From the NCBI GenBank assembly GCA_020438595.1, contig JAGQUI010000002.1, forward strand, positions 1 through 35,403: a stretch of DNA of 35,403 bases, read 5' to 3'. Below are positions 21,713 through 30,119 of this stretch, one piece after another (the stretch's first letter is position 1; each line of letters begins with the position of its first letter). The position numbers were made by a program, and so were the translations under genes. The notes under the pieces are model-generated. The model ran no database searches. It was not told where the DNA came from and worked only from the letters and a program-made list of their open reading frames with translations. The DNA comes from Propionibacteriaceae bacterium (GTDB lineage: Bacteria > Actinomycetota > Actinomycetes > Propionibacteriales > Propionibacteriaceae).

Positions 21713-22471
21713 TCAGGCGTTGCCGCCGCCATCCACGCTGAGTGCGGAACCGGTCACGTAGCTTGCCTCGTCGCTGGCGAGCCACACCACGGCGGCAGCG
21801 ATCTCGGAGGCCTCTCCCATGCGGCCGAGAGGTCGTTCAGCGGCCTCGGCGAGGAAGCTCTGGGCGTCCTGGTGCAGTTGGCTGGCCTCGTTGCGCAGCA
21901 TGTCGGTGTTCACGTCGCCGGGATTCACCGAGTTCACCCGAATCCCCTGGGGTCCGTGGTCGATCGCCAACGCCCTGGTCAGGTTCACCACCGCGCCCTT
22001 GGACGCGCAGTACGAGACCGCGCGCCCGCCGCCCTTCAGGCCCCAGCCGGAGCCGGTGTTGATGATCGAACCGCCGCCGGCCGCGGCCATGATCGGCACC
22101 ACCTCGCGGCACATCAGGTAGATCGAGCGGACGTTCACGGCGAAGACGCGGTCCCAGTCGTCCACGGAGATGTCCTCGACCGTCGTGCGGCGGATGATGC
22201 CTGCGTTGTTGAACACCACGTCGACGGTCCCGAATGCGTCGACGGTGGCAGCGACGACAGCCTTGATGTCGGCCTCGCTGGAGACGTCCGCCGGCGCTGC
22301 CAAGGCGGTTCCGCCCGTCGCCGTGACCTGGTCCGCGGTCGCCTGCGCGGCGTCCGGGTTGATGTCGACCACGACCACCTTCGCGCCCTCGGCTGCGAAT
22401 GCCACCGCGGTCGCACGTCCGATACCACCGCCACCGCCGGTGACGATCGCCACCTTCTCTGCCAGCCTCAT
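21713..22471 (-). CDS. Short-chain dehydrogenase/reductase (SDR)
   Basis: The 252-residue classical SDR has the NAD(P)-binding motif TGGGGGIG (11-18), Asp39 region VVVVDINPD favouring NAD, the NNAG motif, Ser in TGSGWG and catalytic Tyr154/Lys158 (SYCASKGA). It oxidises or reduces a hydroxyl/keto group of an unknown substrate. AGGAGT precedes the ATG. It is the last gene of the operon with the AcoX-like and P-protein-like genes, 23 bases after the former, so it probably handles the hydroxy or keto compound made or used by them. Confidence 0.9.
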   Translation of the reverse strand: MRLAEKVAIVTGGGGGIGRATAVAFAAEGAKVVVVDINPDAAQATADQVTATGGTALAAPADVSSEADIKAVVAATVDAFGTVDVVFNNAGIIRRTTVEDISVDDWDRVFAVNVRSIYLMCREVVPIMAAAGGGSIINTGSGWGLKGGGRAVSYCASKGAVVNLTRALAIDHGPQGIRVNSVNPGDVNTDMLRNEASQLHQDAQSFLAEAAERPLGRMGEASEIAAAVVWLASDEASYVTGSALSVDGGGNA

Positions 22472-22494
22472 GTTCTACTCCTGTCCTGTTCGTC

Positions 22495-23631
22495 TCATTG
22501 TGGGGAAGCGATCGGGTACATCGCCACGCTGCCGGGACCGGTGATGACTCGGGCGTGCCCGGCCAGCTCGGCGTCGAGCGTGAGATCGCCGGTGTCGACC
22601 AGCAGCGGACGACCGGCGAGGTCGAGCAGTTTCTGCTCGGCCGCAACCACCAGCAGCGGGTCCGGTGCGAGCGCTCGCAACACTCTCGGGGAGAGTTGTT
22701 GGTTGCCCCGTCCGAGCAGGAAGCCCTGGCCACCGATCACGGTCAGCACGGCTCGCGAGGGTCCGCCCTCGACGTGCCGGAGGAGTTGCTCCTCAGTGGC
22801 GTCCCTGGCCAGCAGCACGCCGTCGCAGACCACGTCCACTCCCAGTGGCGAGAGGTCGATGCCGAGCTGGCGGCCCACCTCGGCGATGGTGCCGCCGGGT
22901 CCGAGCAGGTAGCGGACGCCCGGCTCGAGGCGGGCCACCAGGCCGCTCGCCGCTGAGGCCACCGCTGCCGCTTCCGAAGCGGGCGTGGCGGACTTGCGCG
23001 CCTGCGTGCGCCCGGCCCACTCCGGCACGCGAACGAGCGCGTGCAGTTTCGGGCTCGTGCTTCCGGCGCGCAGCGCCTCCTCATCGATGTCCAGCACTTC
23101 AGCGGTCCGCAGGGGCAACGCCCCGTTCAGCCATCGGTCGGCGAGCGCGCCAGCCGCCTCCGGTCCCACGGCGAAGCAGGACGAGTACATCTTCACCCCC
23201 GCGGGTACCCCGAGCACCGGCACACCGTCCTGGAGGCCGTCGGCCACGTCGCGGGCGGTGCCGTCCCCTCCCGCGAAGAGCACCAGACCGGCGCCCGCGG
23301 CCACCAGCGCTGCCACGGCGGCCGTCGTGTCGGCGCCAGTCGTGGGCGTGGTGGCCGGGCTCCAGACCAGCTCGGTGGCCAACCCGGCAGCGGCGGCTGC
23401 ATCGCCGCCCATCGGTCCCGCCGCTGCAAGCAGGACCTGGTCGGCGTTCCGCGGGGCCAGCGCGTGCAACATCCGCACGGCGCGCTCGGCGGCGTGCGGC
23501 TCGGCCCCCCGGACCCGGGCGAGCTCCTGCGTGGCCACCCCGTCACTGCCCTTCAAGCCGGCCGGCCCGCCGATCCCGGCAACCGGATTGACGACCAGGC
23601 CGAGCTGCCGCGAGGCGCCGGCAGCGTTCAT
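22495..23631 (-). CDS. ATP-NAD kinase-like protein (AcoX family)
   Basis: The 378-residue protein has GLVVNPVAGIGG at the N-terminus and the kinase motif GGDGTARDV (121-129), followed by VPVLGVPAGVKMYSSCFAVG, features of the NAD-kinase/AcoX superfamily. A second half with TVIGGQGFLLGRGNQQLSPR completes the pattern seen in AcoX-like proteins. AcoX genes accompany acetoin and other 2-oxo-acid dehydrogenase clusters; their biochemical role is unsettled. The start overlaps the P-protein subunit stop by ATGA, so the two are translationally coupled. It could supply NADP, or phosphorylate another small molecule for the neighbouring enzymes. Confidence 0.8.
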   Translation of the reverse strand: MNAAGASRQLGLVVNPVAGIGGPAGLKGSDGVATQELARVRGAEPHAAERAVRMLHALAPRNADQVLLAAAGPMGGDAAAAAGLATELVWSPATTPTTGADTTAAVAALVAAGAGLVLFAGGDGTARDVADGLQDGVPVLGVPAGVKMYSSCFAVGPEAAGALADRWLNGALPLRTAEVLDIDEEALRAGSTSPKLHALVRVPEWAGRTQARKSATPASEAAAVASAASGLVARLEPGVRYLLGPGGTIAEVGRQLGIDLSPLGVDVVCDGVLLARDATEEQLLRHVEGGPSRAVLTVIGGQGFLLGRGNQQLSPRVLRALAPDPLLVVAAEQKLLDLAGRPLLVDTGDLTLDAELAGHARVITGPGSVAMYPIASPQ

Positions 23632-25202
23632 CCGGCTTTCGCTCCGAAGTACTTGCGCTGGTAGGCACGCCAGCTGGTCGCCCAGCGGGTGGGGTCGTCC
23701 AGGTCGTCGTGGTGGGTGTGGTGGACGGTCTGGCGGTGCGGTGCCGAACGCACCAGGTCCGGCTCCTCCCGTGCCTCGCGCACGACCTCGGCAAGCACCG
23801 CGGCGTACTCGTCCAGCTCGGCCATCGAGTACGACTCGGTGGGCTCAAGGGTGAACGGCTGCGGCACCACGTAGGGGTGGTGGCTGGTCCAGTAGTGCAT
23901 GCCGAAGTCGGACGCCCGGACGCCGATCTCCTCCGAGGAGATCCCGGTCTCCTCGTACAGGTCCTGCCAGGAGTAGCGCACCTGCTCGATCCGGCGCCGG
24001 CCGGTGGCGTACGGGGCCTGTGCGCCGGGGATCGCGAGCACCTTTGCGAGCAGGTAGTTGTTGTTCAGCACCGCGGTCTCGGCCACGGCCCGCAGGCCGT
24101 CGGCGCCGAGCGCGCGGATCCACGCGTAGGCGCGGACGATGTTGGGCACCACCCCGTAGAAGGGTGCGACCTTTCCGATCGAGAGCGGACGGTCGTCGTC
24201 CAGCCGGTAGGTGTCGCCGTCCTTCACCACGATCGGGCGGGGCAGGAACGGCACGAGGTGGGCTGCGACCCCGTTCGCGCCCGCCCCGGGGCCGCCGGAG
24301 CCGTGCGGGGTGCCGAAGGTCTTGTGGAGGTTGAAGTGGCACACGTCGAAGCCGGCGTCCCGTGCCCGGGTGATCCCGAGGATGCCGTTGGCGTTGGCCT
24401 GGTCGTAGGAGGCGAGCGCGCCCACCGAGTGCGCCAGTTCCACCCACTCCGCGATCCGCGGGTTGTAGATGCCGGTGTCCTCGGGGTTGGTCACCATGAT
24501 CGCCGCGGTGCGCTCCGACAGCGCGCGCTTGAACGCCTCGATGTCGGGGTAGCCGTCGGCGTCGGGGTAGATCGTGATGACGTCGTAGCCGGCGGCCTTC
24601 GCCGCGGCCGGGTTCGACGGGTGGCTGAAGATGGTCGTGATCACCTCGGTGCGCTGGGCCGCCTCGCCGCGGGCTTCGAAGTAGGCGCGGATCATCGCGA
24701 TGTTGGCCCAGATCGCCGCCGACCCGCCCTGGGTGTGGAGGCCGACCTCGTCCATGCCGGAGACCTCTGCGAGCATGTGCTGGGTGCGCCAGATGATCTC
24801 GAGGATGCCCTGCGCGTCGGCCCGGTCCTGCAGCGGGTGCAGGTCGACCAGTCCCGGGTGGGCGGCGAGCCGGTCGTTCACCTTGGGCGAGTACTTCATC
24901 GTGCAGGTGCCCTGGCCGATGTCGACGTTGAAGTCGGCGCCGAGGTTCTCCTGGGACAGCCTCAGGAAGTGCTTGAGCACCCGCATCTGGCCGAGTTCGG
25001 GAAGGCCCGGCGCGGACTCTCGGCGGAGGCCGCTCGGAAGAGCGGCGACGACGTCGCCGACCAACTCCCGTACCTCCGGCTCGGTCTGGCTCGGCACCAC
25101 CCCGCGCTCGCCGGGCGCGGTCAACTCGAACAGCAGGGGCTCGTCCCAGCGAGCCTGGTGGAACCTGCGCAGGGGTGGCTTGGGGGCTACCGGAAGGCTC
25201 AT
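23628..25202 (-). CDS. Glycine decarboxylase P-protein subunit 2-like PLP enzyme (GcvPB-like, divergent)
   Basis: The 524-residue protein aligns by eye to GcvPB: QGTCTMKYSPKVN, YDQANANGILGITRA, and the PLP lysine Lys294 in CHFNLHKTFGTPHGSGGPGA. Several family motifs are changed: the usual HGTNPASA is SHPSNPAAA, and the SLQP..GAxGE segment is GLHTQGGSAAIWAN. A C-terminal extension DDPTRWATSWRAYQRKYF is present. Canonical GcvPB decarboxylates glycine with GcvPA and passes the methylamine to GcvH; neither gcvH nor gcvT is in the window. It overlaps the subunit-1 gene by ATGA. I infer a paralogue acting on glycine in another setting or on a different amino acid. Confidence 0.82.
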   Translation of the reverse strand: MSLPVAPKPPLRRFHQARWDEPLLFELTAPGERGVVPSQTEPEVRELVGDVVAALPSGLRRESAPGLPELGQMRVLKHFLRLSQENLGADFNVDIGQGTCTMKYSPKVNDRLAAHPGLVDLHPLQDRADAQGILEIIWRTQHMLAEVSGMDEVGLHTQGGSAAIWANIAMIRAYFEARGEAAQRTEVITTIFSHPSNPAAAKAAGYDVITIYPDADGYPDIEAFKRALSERTAAIMVTNPEDTGIYNPRIAEWVELAHSVGALASYDQANANGILGITRARDAGFDVCHFNLHKTFGTPHGSGGPGAGANGVAAHLVPFLPRPIVVKDGDTYRLDDDRPLSIGKVAPFYGVVPNIVRAYAWIRALGADGLRAVAETAVLNNNYLLAKVLAIPGAQAPYATGRRRIEQVRYSWQDLYEETGISSEEIGVRASDFGMHYWTSHHPYVVPQPFTLEPTESYSMAELDEYAAVLAEVVREAREEPDLVRSAPHRQTVHHTHHDDLDDPTRWATSWRAYQRKYFGAKAG

Positions 25203-26569
25203 CGCCGCTCCTCCTCGATCACGCCGGCGATCGCGCCCGCAAGCGCGTCGATGTCGGCAGCAGTGTTCACCTCGGTGACGCAGACCAGGAGCCTGCGGTC
25301 GTCCAGCCGGACGCCTGGTGCGATCCCGAGTGGGCGCAGCCGTTCGACCACCACCGCGGGGTCGATCGCATCGAACTCGGCGACGAACTCACGGAAGTGG
25401 ACCGCGTCGTCGCCCAGCCTCACGCCCGGGACGGCCTGCAGCCGCTGCTGGGCGTACCTGGTCCGGGACAGGATCGTGCCGCCGAGCTCGGCCATGCCAC
25501 GCGGGCCCTGCAGGGCCAGGTAGACACCGGCTGCGATACCCCACAGGGCGGCCGCGGTGCCGACCCATTCCTTGCCCTCCTCGCGCACCGCGAACGAGGT
25601 GCGCTCGTAGGCCACATCACCGAATCCGTACTCGCCGGGGACATCGGTGGTCGCCAGCCCGAACAACCGCGAGGGCAGTTCCATCACGAAGCGGGGGTCG
25701 TCATGGACGGCCAGGAAGCCACCGTGAGCTCCGCCGTAGTACGCGTGCAGGCCGAGCGACTGCAGGTCTCCGCAGACGATGTCCACGCCCTGATCGGAGG
25801 GCGGAGTGAGCACGCCGTAGCAGATCGGGTCGGTGCTGACCACGACCACCGCTCCGACGGCGTGCGCGGCGTCGGCGAGTTCGGCCAGCGCAGTCTCCAC
25901 GGCTCCGGTCCGGCTCGGGGTCTCCACCCAGACAGCGGCCACGGTCTCGTCGAGTCGGGCGTGCACCGCCCCGACGTCGGCCACCCCGCCCCGGGTTGGC
26001 ACGACGACCAGGTCGAGATGGCCGCGGACGAAGTCACTGACCCGGGAGGACCGGTCCGCCAGCACATCGCTGACCACCAGCACGGTACGCCGCGCAGTGA
26101 TCCGTCCGGCCATGGACAGCGCGGTCGACGCCGCCTGGTAGCTGTCGTAGGTGGGCACCGTGACCACGTCCATGGCGAGCAGTTCCGCCATCAGCGACTC
26201 GTACTCGAACAGCGCCTGGAACCGGCCGTGGTCCTCATAGGGTTCACCGGCGTAGGCGGTGAGGAACTCGCTGCGTCCGATCACCTCGTCAACCACAGCG
26301 GGAACGTGGTGGTGGTAGGTGCCTGCGCCAAGGAAGCTCGAGCCCGGTGCGAGCGGGCGGTTGCGGTCGAGCAGCCCGACCACGTGGCGGACGAGGTCCT
26401 GCTCGGCCACCAGCGCGGGCGGCAGGTCGAGCGGCCGATGCAACCGCAACGCGTCGGGGACGTCGGCGTAGAACTCCTCCACCGACTCCGCGCCGGTCGC
26501 GGCGAGCATCGCCGCACGCGCCTCGGGTGCGGTGTTGGGCACGTAGGGGTGGACGTTGGGAGCGGTCAT
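25199..26569 (-). CDS. Glycine decarboxylase P-protein subunit 1-like (GcvPA-like, divergent)
   Basis: The 456-residue protein is of usual GcvPA length and has YVPNTAPEARAAML, SFLGAGTYHHHVPAVVDEVI, GRSEFLTAYAG and FGLATTDVPGEYGFGDVAYERTSF (split: FGLATTDVPGE / YGFGDVAYERTSF). In canonical GcvPA the next block reads like TAYTPYQPEISQG and NASMYDGATA; here it is TAYAGEPYEDHGRFQ and VPTYDSYQAAS, so conserved active-site loops differ. The ATG at 26569 was chosen because the protein then begins at the family N-terminus; a longer frame runs into the operator. It heads the four-gene operon and lies about 40 bases downstream of a GntR-type operator. Confidence 0.82.
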   Translation of the reverse strand: MTAPNVHPYVPNTAPEARAAMLAATGAESVEEFYADVPDALRLHRPLDLPPALVAEQDLVRHVVGLLDRNRPLAPGSSFLGAGTYHHHVPAVVDEVIGRSEFLTAYAGEPYEDHGRFQALFEYESLMAELLAMDVVTVPTYDSYQAASTALSMAGRITARRTVLVVSDVLADRSSRVSDFVRGHLDLVVVPTRGGVADVGAVHARLDETVAAVWVETPSRTGAVETALAELADAAHAVGAVVVVSTDPICYGVLTPPSDQGVDIVCGDLQSLGLHAYYGGAHGGFLAVHDDPRFVMELPSRLFGLATTDVPGEYGFGDVAYERTSFAVREEGKEWVGTAAALWGIAAGVYLALQGPRGMAELGGTILSRTRYAQQRLQAVPGVRLGDDAVHFREFVAEFDAIDPAVVVERLRPLGIAPGVRLDDRRLLVCVTEVNTAADIDALAGAIAGVIEEERR

Positions 26570-26604
26570 CGGCGGTCCTGTCCCTCCTCGGTCGTTCTGC
26601 ACAA

Positions 26605-26625
26605 TGTATCTTGTATTCAGTATCC
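26605..26625 (-). promoter_or_regulatory. GntR-type operator candidate upstream of the P-protein operon
   Basis: TGTAT-CTTGT-ATTCA (26605-26619) overlaps TTGTATTCAGTATCC (26611-26625). The 13-mer TTGTATTCAGTAT is repeated exactly, inverted, at 35060-35072 beside the GntR gene, and a related palindrome is at 31477. It lies about 40 bases before the GcvPA-like start. Confidence 0.6.
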
Positions 26626-26646
26626 TGCTATGCATCCACGAGCTGG

Positions 26647-28296
26647 TCAAGCCCCTTCGGCCGGCGCGAACCGAACCGCGAGGTCCAGGAACAGCGCCGC
26701 CGTCCAGGCGAAGGCGGGCGCCGCCCGCGGCGCGCGTCCCCCGGTCAGTGGCTGGTAGTACTCGAAGGCCCCGCGCGCCTCGACCACCATGGCCAGCGTG
26801 CGCTCAGCCAGCGTTCGTGCGGCTCCTTCGCGTCCACTGCGCTCGAGCCCCTCGACGAGCAACCAGTTCGTGTTCACCCAGACCGGTCCCCGCCACATCC
26901 GCTCGGGATCGAAGGACGGGTCGTCCCGCGCGACCGTTGGCACCGGGTAGGGCGTGGCGAAGGTCGTCGGCGTCACGATGTCGTCGGCGAGCGATCCGAT
27001 CACAGTGGCCGGCAGTGTTCCGGTGAGCAGCGGGAGCAGGTCGACCACCGTGTGCGCGGTCACCGGGCCGTGACTCCCGCGCGGAGTGAAGCGCAGGCGC
27101 CCGGAGTCCCACATCCGCAGCAACGCCGGTCTCGTCGCGGCGGCCCTGGTACGGTGGCCGACCGCCGCGACCTCGTCCTCCTGCGCGGCCAGCAGGTCAG
27201 CCAGCAGGAGATCCTGCAGTTCCAGGTAGGCGGCCAGATCGGGCGTGGCCACGGGCAGGTCCGCGTCGAACACCGGGCTGTCGTCGAGCCCGGAGGAGTA
27301 CGGGTGGCCGTACTCCGGCAGGCCGTCCGCGGCGAAGCAGCGGTCGAACCACCACTCCTGGGCGTGCTGAACCGTCGGCAACATCCGGGCGAGCCACTCC
27401 CGCGACGCCCCGCTCTCGGCCAGTCTGGTCAGCGCGAGGGCAGCCAGCGGCGGCTTGGTCAGCGGCACCGGAGCAGCGGGATCGGCCGCAGGAGAACCGA
27501 GTTCACGGAGCCGGGCGAGGTCGGCCGGCGGCAGGTCCTGGCTGCTCGCGAGGACGCCGGTGTCGTGGACCACGTCAGGCAACTGGCCGTCGGCGTGGGC
27601 GTTGCCGAGGGCGAGCTCGAGCTGCTCCTCGGCGAGCGCGAGGTCGCCGTGACGCAGGCCGATCGCGATGAAGTACGCGTCCCACTGCCACAACGCGACG
27701 TAGCCGAGTTTCGAGGGGACGACGGCCCGGGAACCCGGCACGAGGTCGAGGGTGACCTGGTTCGCCCCGAGTACCCACCAGCAGTGGGCGGCTGTGGCCT
27801 CCAGGTCCTGCCGGACCCGCGGGCAGCCGGTGAACCAGTTCCGCCACAACCCAGCCGTGCGGGCGAGCCGCTCGGCGTGCGCGTGATCCCGCACCACCCG
27901 GACCCCGCGATCGGCCGCCACGACCAGCAACGCGTCCGACCCGTCCAGAGGAATTGCGGGGGCGTCCGGCGCCAGCCTGATTGCCGCCACGGCGGGGCCG
28001 CCTACGCTCAGTTCGCTCGGCGTCCCGAAGGTGAGGCTGGCCGCACCGTCGCCGAAGTCGATCCGGTCGACGGCCACCCCGGTCACCGGCAACGGCGTCC
28101 CCGCGCCATCCAGAACCTGCAGCGCGGGGATCGCGACCGCGTCGTCGGCGTCCACCTCGTACTCGGCGCGACACACGGACAGCCCGCCGCCGACTGCCCG
28201 GCGGACCAGCAGCCGGGACCCGGGCAGGGTGAAGGGGACGGCGACCAGATCGATGAACTCGGACGCGGCCCGTACCAGTCGCTCGGGGCGGCTCAC
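26647..28296 (-). CDS. GH63/MGH1-like glycoside hydrolase
   Basis: The 549-residue protein has an N-terminal beta-rich part (about 1-150) and a C-terminal (alpha/alpha)6 barrel like those of GH63, GH37 and mannosylglycerate hydrolases: LWQWDAYFIAIGL, DGQLPDVVHDTG, LTKPPLAALAL and MWRGPVWVNTNWLLVEGL. No signal peptide is seen, so it acts on imported oligosaccharides in the cytosol. The GTG start overlaps the permease stop as GTGA. A far longer frame upstream only reads through the permease genes in a wrong frame. It is the last gene of the importer operon. Linkage specificity is unknown. Confidence 0.82.
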   Translation of the reverse strand: MSRPERLVRAASEFIDLVAVPFTLPGSRLLVRRAVGGGLSVCRAEYEVDADDAVAIPALQVLDGAGTPLPVTGVAVDRIDFGDGAASLTFGTPSELSVGGPAVAAIRLAPDAPAIPLDGSDALLVVAADRGVRVVRDHAHAERLARTAGLWRNWFTGCPRVRQDLEATAAHCWWVLGANQVTLDLVPGSRAVVPSKLGYVALWQWDAYFIAIGLRHGDLALAEEQLELALGNAHADGQLPDVVHDTGVLASSQDLPPADLARLRELGSPAADPAAPVPLTKPPLAALALTRLAESGASREWLARMLPTVQHAQEWWFDRCFAADGLPEYGHPYSSGLDDSPVFDADLPVATPDLAAYLELQDLLLADLLAAQEDEVAAVGHRTRAAATRPALLRMWDSGRLRFTPRGSHGPVTAHTVVDLLPLLTGTLPATVIGSLADDIVTPTTFATPYPVPTVARDDPSFDPERMWRGPVWVNTNWLLVEGLERSGREGAARTLAERTLAMVVEARGAFEYYQPLTGGRAPRAAPAFAWTAALFLDLAVRFAPAEGA

Positions 28297-29186
28297 CGGC
28301 CGCCCAACCCCGAGGTCGCGAGCGAGCTGATGATCCGCCGCTGCCCGACCACGAACGCGATCAGCATCGGCACGGTCGCGATCGCGGATGCCGCCATCAC
28401 CAGCCCGTAGTTGATCGTGCCGAACTGGCCGCGGAAGCTGGTCAGCAGCAGCGGGACGGTGAAGAGGTCCGGCGAGTTCAGCAGGACCAGGGGGAACAGG
28501 AAGCTGTTCCACACGTCCAGCGCCACGATGATCGCCAATGCCGCCATGCCGGGCCGGAGGTTGGGCAGCACGATCCGCCAGAACATCCGCCAGCGCCCGC
28601 AGCCGTCCACCCGGGCGGCCTCCTCCAGTTCCTTCGGGAGGGTGAGCACGAACTGGCGCATCAGGAACACCGCGAACGGGTTGACCAGCATGGCGGGCAC
28701 GATCAGCGACAGGTGCGAGTCGACCCAACCGAGCCGGGCCATCAGCAGGTAGAACGGGATCAGCGTGACCTGCTTGGGGATCATCTGGGTGGCCAGGAAG
28801 ATCACGAACAGCGCCTTCGCGCCGCGGAACTCGATCCGCGCGAACGCGTAGCCGGCCATCGAAGCCGTGACCAGCGTGCCGGCCACGGCCAGCAGGCAGA
28901 TGTAGATGCTGTTGACGTAGGCCTGCCCGAACGGCACCGACGTCCACGCCTTCACGTAGTTGTCCACGGTCCAGGGGTCGGGCAGGAAGCTGAGCGGGTT
29001 CTCCAGCAGCTGCGGCAGCGCCTTGAACGAGGTCAGCAGCATCCACACGAACGGGAAGACCATGGCCAGCCCGCCGACCAGCAGCACCGTGTGCAGCAGG
29101 ACCTTGCGCAGGTTCCGCGCCCCACGCGGGTTGCGGACGGCGCGGAGGGGCGAATCCGGCCGGGCTGCGGTCTGTACGGCGGCCAT
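28293..29186 (-). CDS. Carbohydrate ABC transporter permease (MalG type)
   Basis: The 297-residue protein has six hydrophobic segments (VLLHTVLLVGGLAMVFPFVW first) and the EAA loop EEAARVDGCGRWRMFWRIVL that docks on the ATPase. It forms the inner-membrane pore with the MalF-type permease. The ATG at 29186 lies four bases after the upstream stop; an adjacent GTG is possible. No ATPase gene is in the operon, so a shared MsiK-like ATPase encoded elsewhere is expected, as in many actinobacteria. Confidence 0.92.
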   Translation of the reverse strand: MAAVQTAARPDSPLRAVRNPRGARNLRKVLLHTVLLVGGLAMVFPFVWMLLTSFKALPQLLENPLSFLPDPWTVDNYVKAWTSVPFGQAYVNSIYICLLAVAGTLVTASMAGYAFARIEFRGAKALFVIFLATQMIPKQVTLIPFYLLMARLGWVDSHLSLIVPAMLVNPFAVFLMRQFVLTLPKELEEAARVDGCGRWRMFWRIVLPNLRPGMAALAIIVALDVWNSFLFPLVLLNSPDLFTVPLLLTSFRGQFGTINYGLVMAASAIATVPMLIAFVVGQRRIISSLATSGLGGR

Positions 29187-29189
29187 CAC

Positions 29190-30119
29190 TCACTCGCTCT
29201 CGTAGTGCACGAAGCGCTTCTGCGCGAGGAACTGCATCCCGGTGATCACCAGGGTGATCACGAGCAGGATCACCGACGCTGCGCTGGAGGGACCGAACTC
29301 GAAGCGGCCGAAGCCCAGGTCGTAGATGTGGTAGACGATCGTCCGGGTGGCGTTGTCGGGCCCGGCGTCGGAGGTGAGCACGAAGACCGTGTCGAAGGTT
29401 TGCAGGGAGGAGATGAACGCGACCACCGTGGAGAAGAAGATGACCGGCGAGAGCAACGGCATCCGGATCTGGGTGAGCAGCGCCCACGGCCCGGCGCCGT
29501 CGAGTTGCGCCGCTTCGATCATCGACGGCGAGATCCCCTGCAGGCCGGCCAGGAAGATCACCGCGTTCAGCCCGACCGAACTCCAAATGGTCACGATGCA
29601 GACCGAGATCAGCGCCAGGTGCGGGTCGCCCAGCCAGTCGGGCGGGGCGACGTGGAAGGTGGCTGCGATGAAGCTGCTCAGCACGCCGTCGGAGCGGAAC
29701 AGCTGCTGCCAGATCATGGCCACCGCGACCGTGCTGGTCACCACCGGGGCGAAGAAGAGAACCAGGTAGAGCGTGCGGGTGCGCAGCTTCTCCAGCGCGA
29801 CCGCGATGACCAGGGCGAGGCCGAGGCCGATCGGGACGGTGATTAGTGCGATCAGCAGGGTGTTCACGATGGACTTCAGCAGCAGCTCGTCCTGGAGCTG
29901 CGCGCTGAAGTTCTCCCAGCCCACCCACTTCAGTTCGGTGAGCCCGTCCCAGGAGGTGAAGGCGAGCACCATGCTCGCGACGAACGGCCCAAGGATGAAC
30001 ACGACCATCCCGATCAACTGCGGGCCGATGAAGAGCCAGCCCCAGCGCCGATCGCGGCGCCGCCAGGCCGCGGGGCGGCGTGAGGGCGGCGCAACCGGCG
30101 CCGGGCTGGCCATGTTCAC
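29190..30119 (-). CDS. Carbohydrate ABC transporter permease (MalF type)
   Basis: The 309-residue membrane protein starts with a basic N-terminus (RRPAAWRRRDRRWGW) and has six or more hydrophobic segments and the EAA loop IEAAQLDGAGPWALLTQIRM. It pairs with the permease at 28293. The GTG start overlaps the stop of the binding-protein gene (GTGA). An ATG two codons further on, at 30113, would also serve. Confidence 0.92.
   Translation of the reverse strand: MNMASPAPVAPPSRRPAAWRRRDRRWGWLFIGPQLIGMVVFILGPFVASMVLAFTSWDGLTELKWVGWENFSAQLQDELLLKSIVNTLLIALITVPIGLGLALVIAVALEKLRTRTLYLVLFFAPVVTSTVAVAMIWQQLFRSDGVLSSFIAATFHVAPPDWLGDPHLALISVCIVTIWSSVGLNAVIFLAGLQGISPSMIEAAQLDGAGPWALLTQIRMPLLSPVIFFSTVVAFISSLQTFDTVFVLTSDAGPDNATRTIVYHIYDLGFGRFEFGPSSAASVILLVITLVITGMQFLAQKRFVHYESE

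Noticed and set aside
23709..25523. 604-codon plus-strand frame over the P-protein genes
   Set aside because: Shadow of GcvPB-like and GcvPA-like genes; Val/Gly/Arg/Asp-rich with no motifs.
23628..26569. Ordinary glycine cleavage system operon
   Set aside because: No gcvH or gcvT is present, and blocks conserved in canonical P-protein subunits are changed in both genes.
26647..29928. A 1093-codon minus-strand frame as one giant protein
   Set aside because: Only the part from GTG 28296 has family motifs. The upstream 540 codons run out of frame through two clear permease genes.
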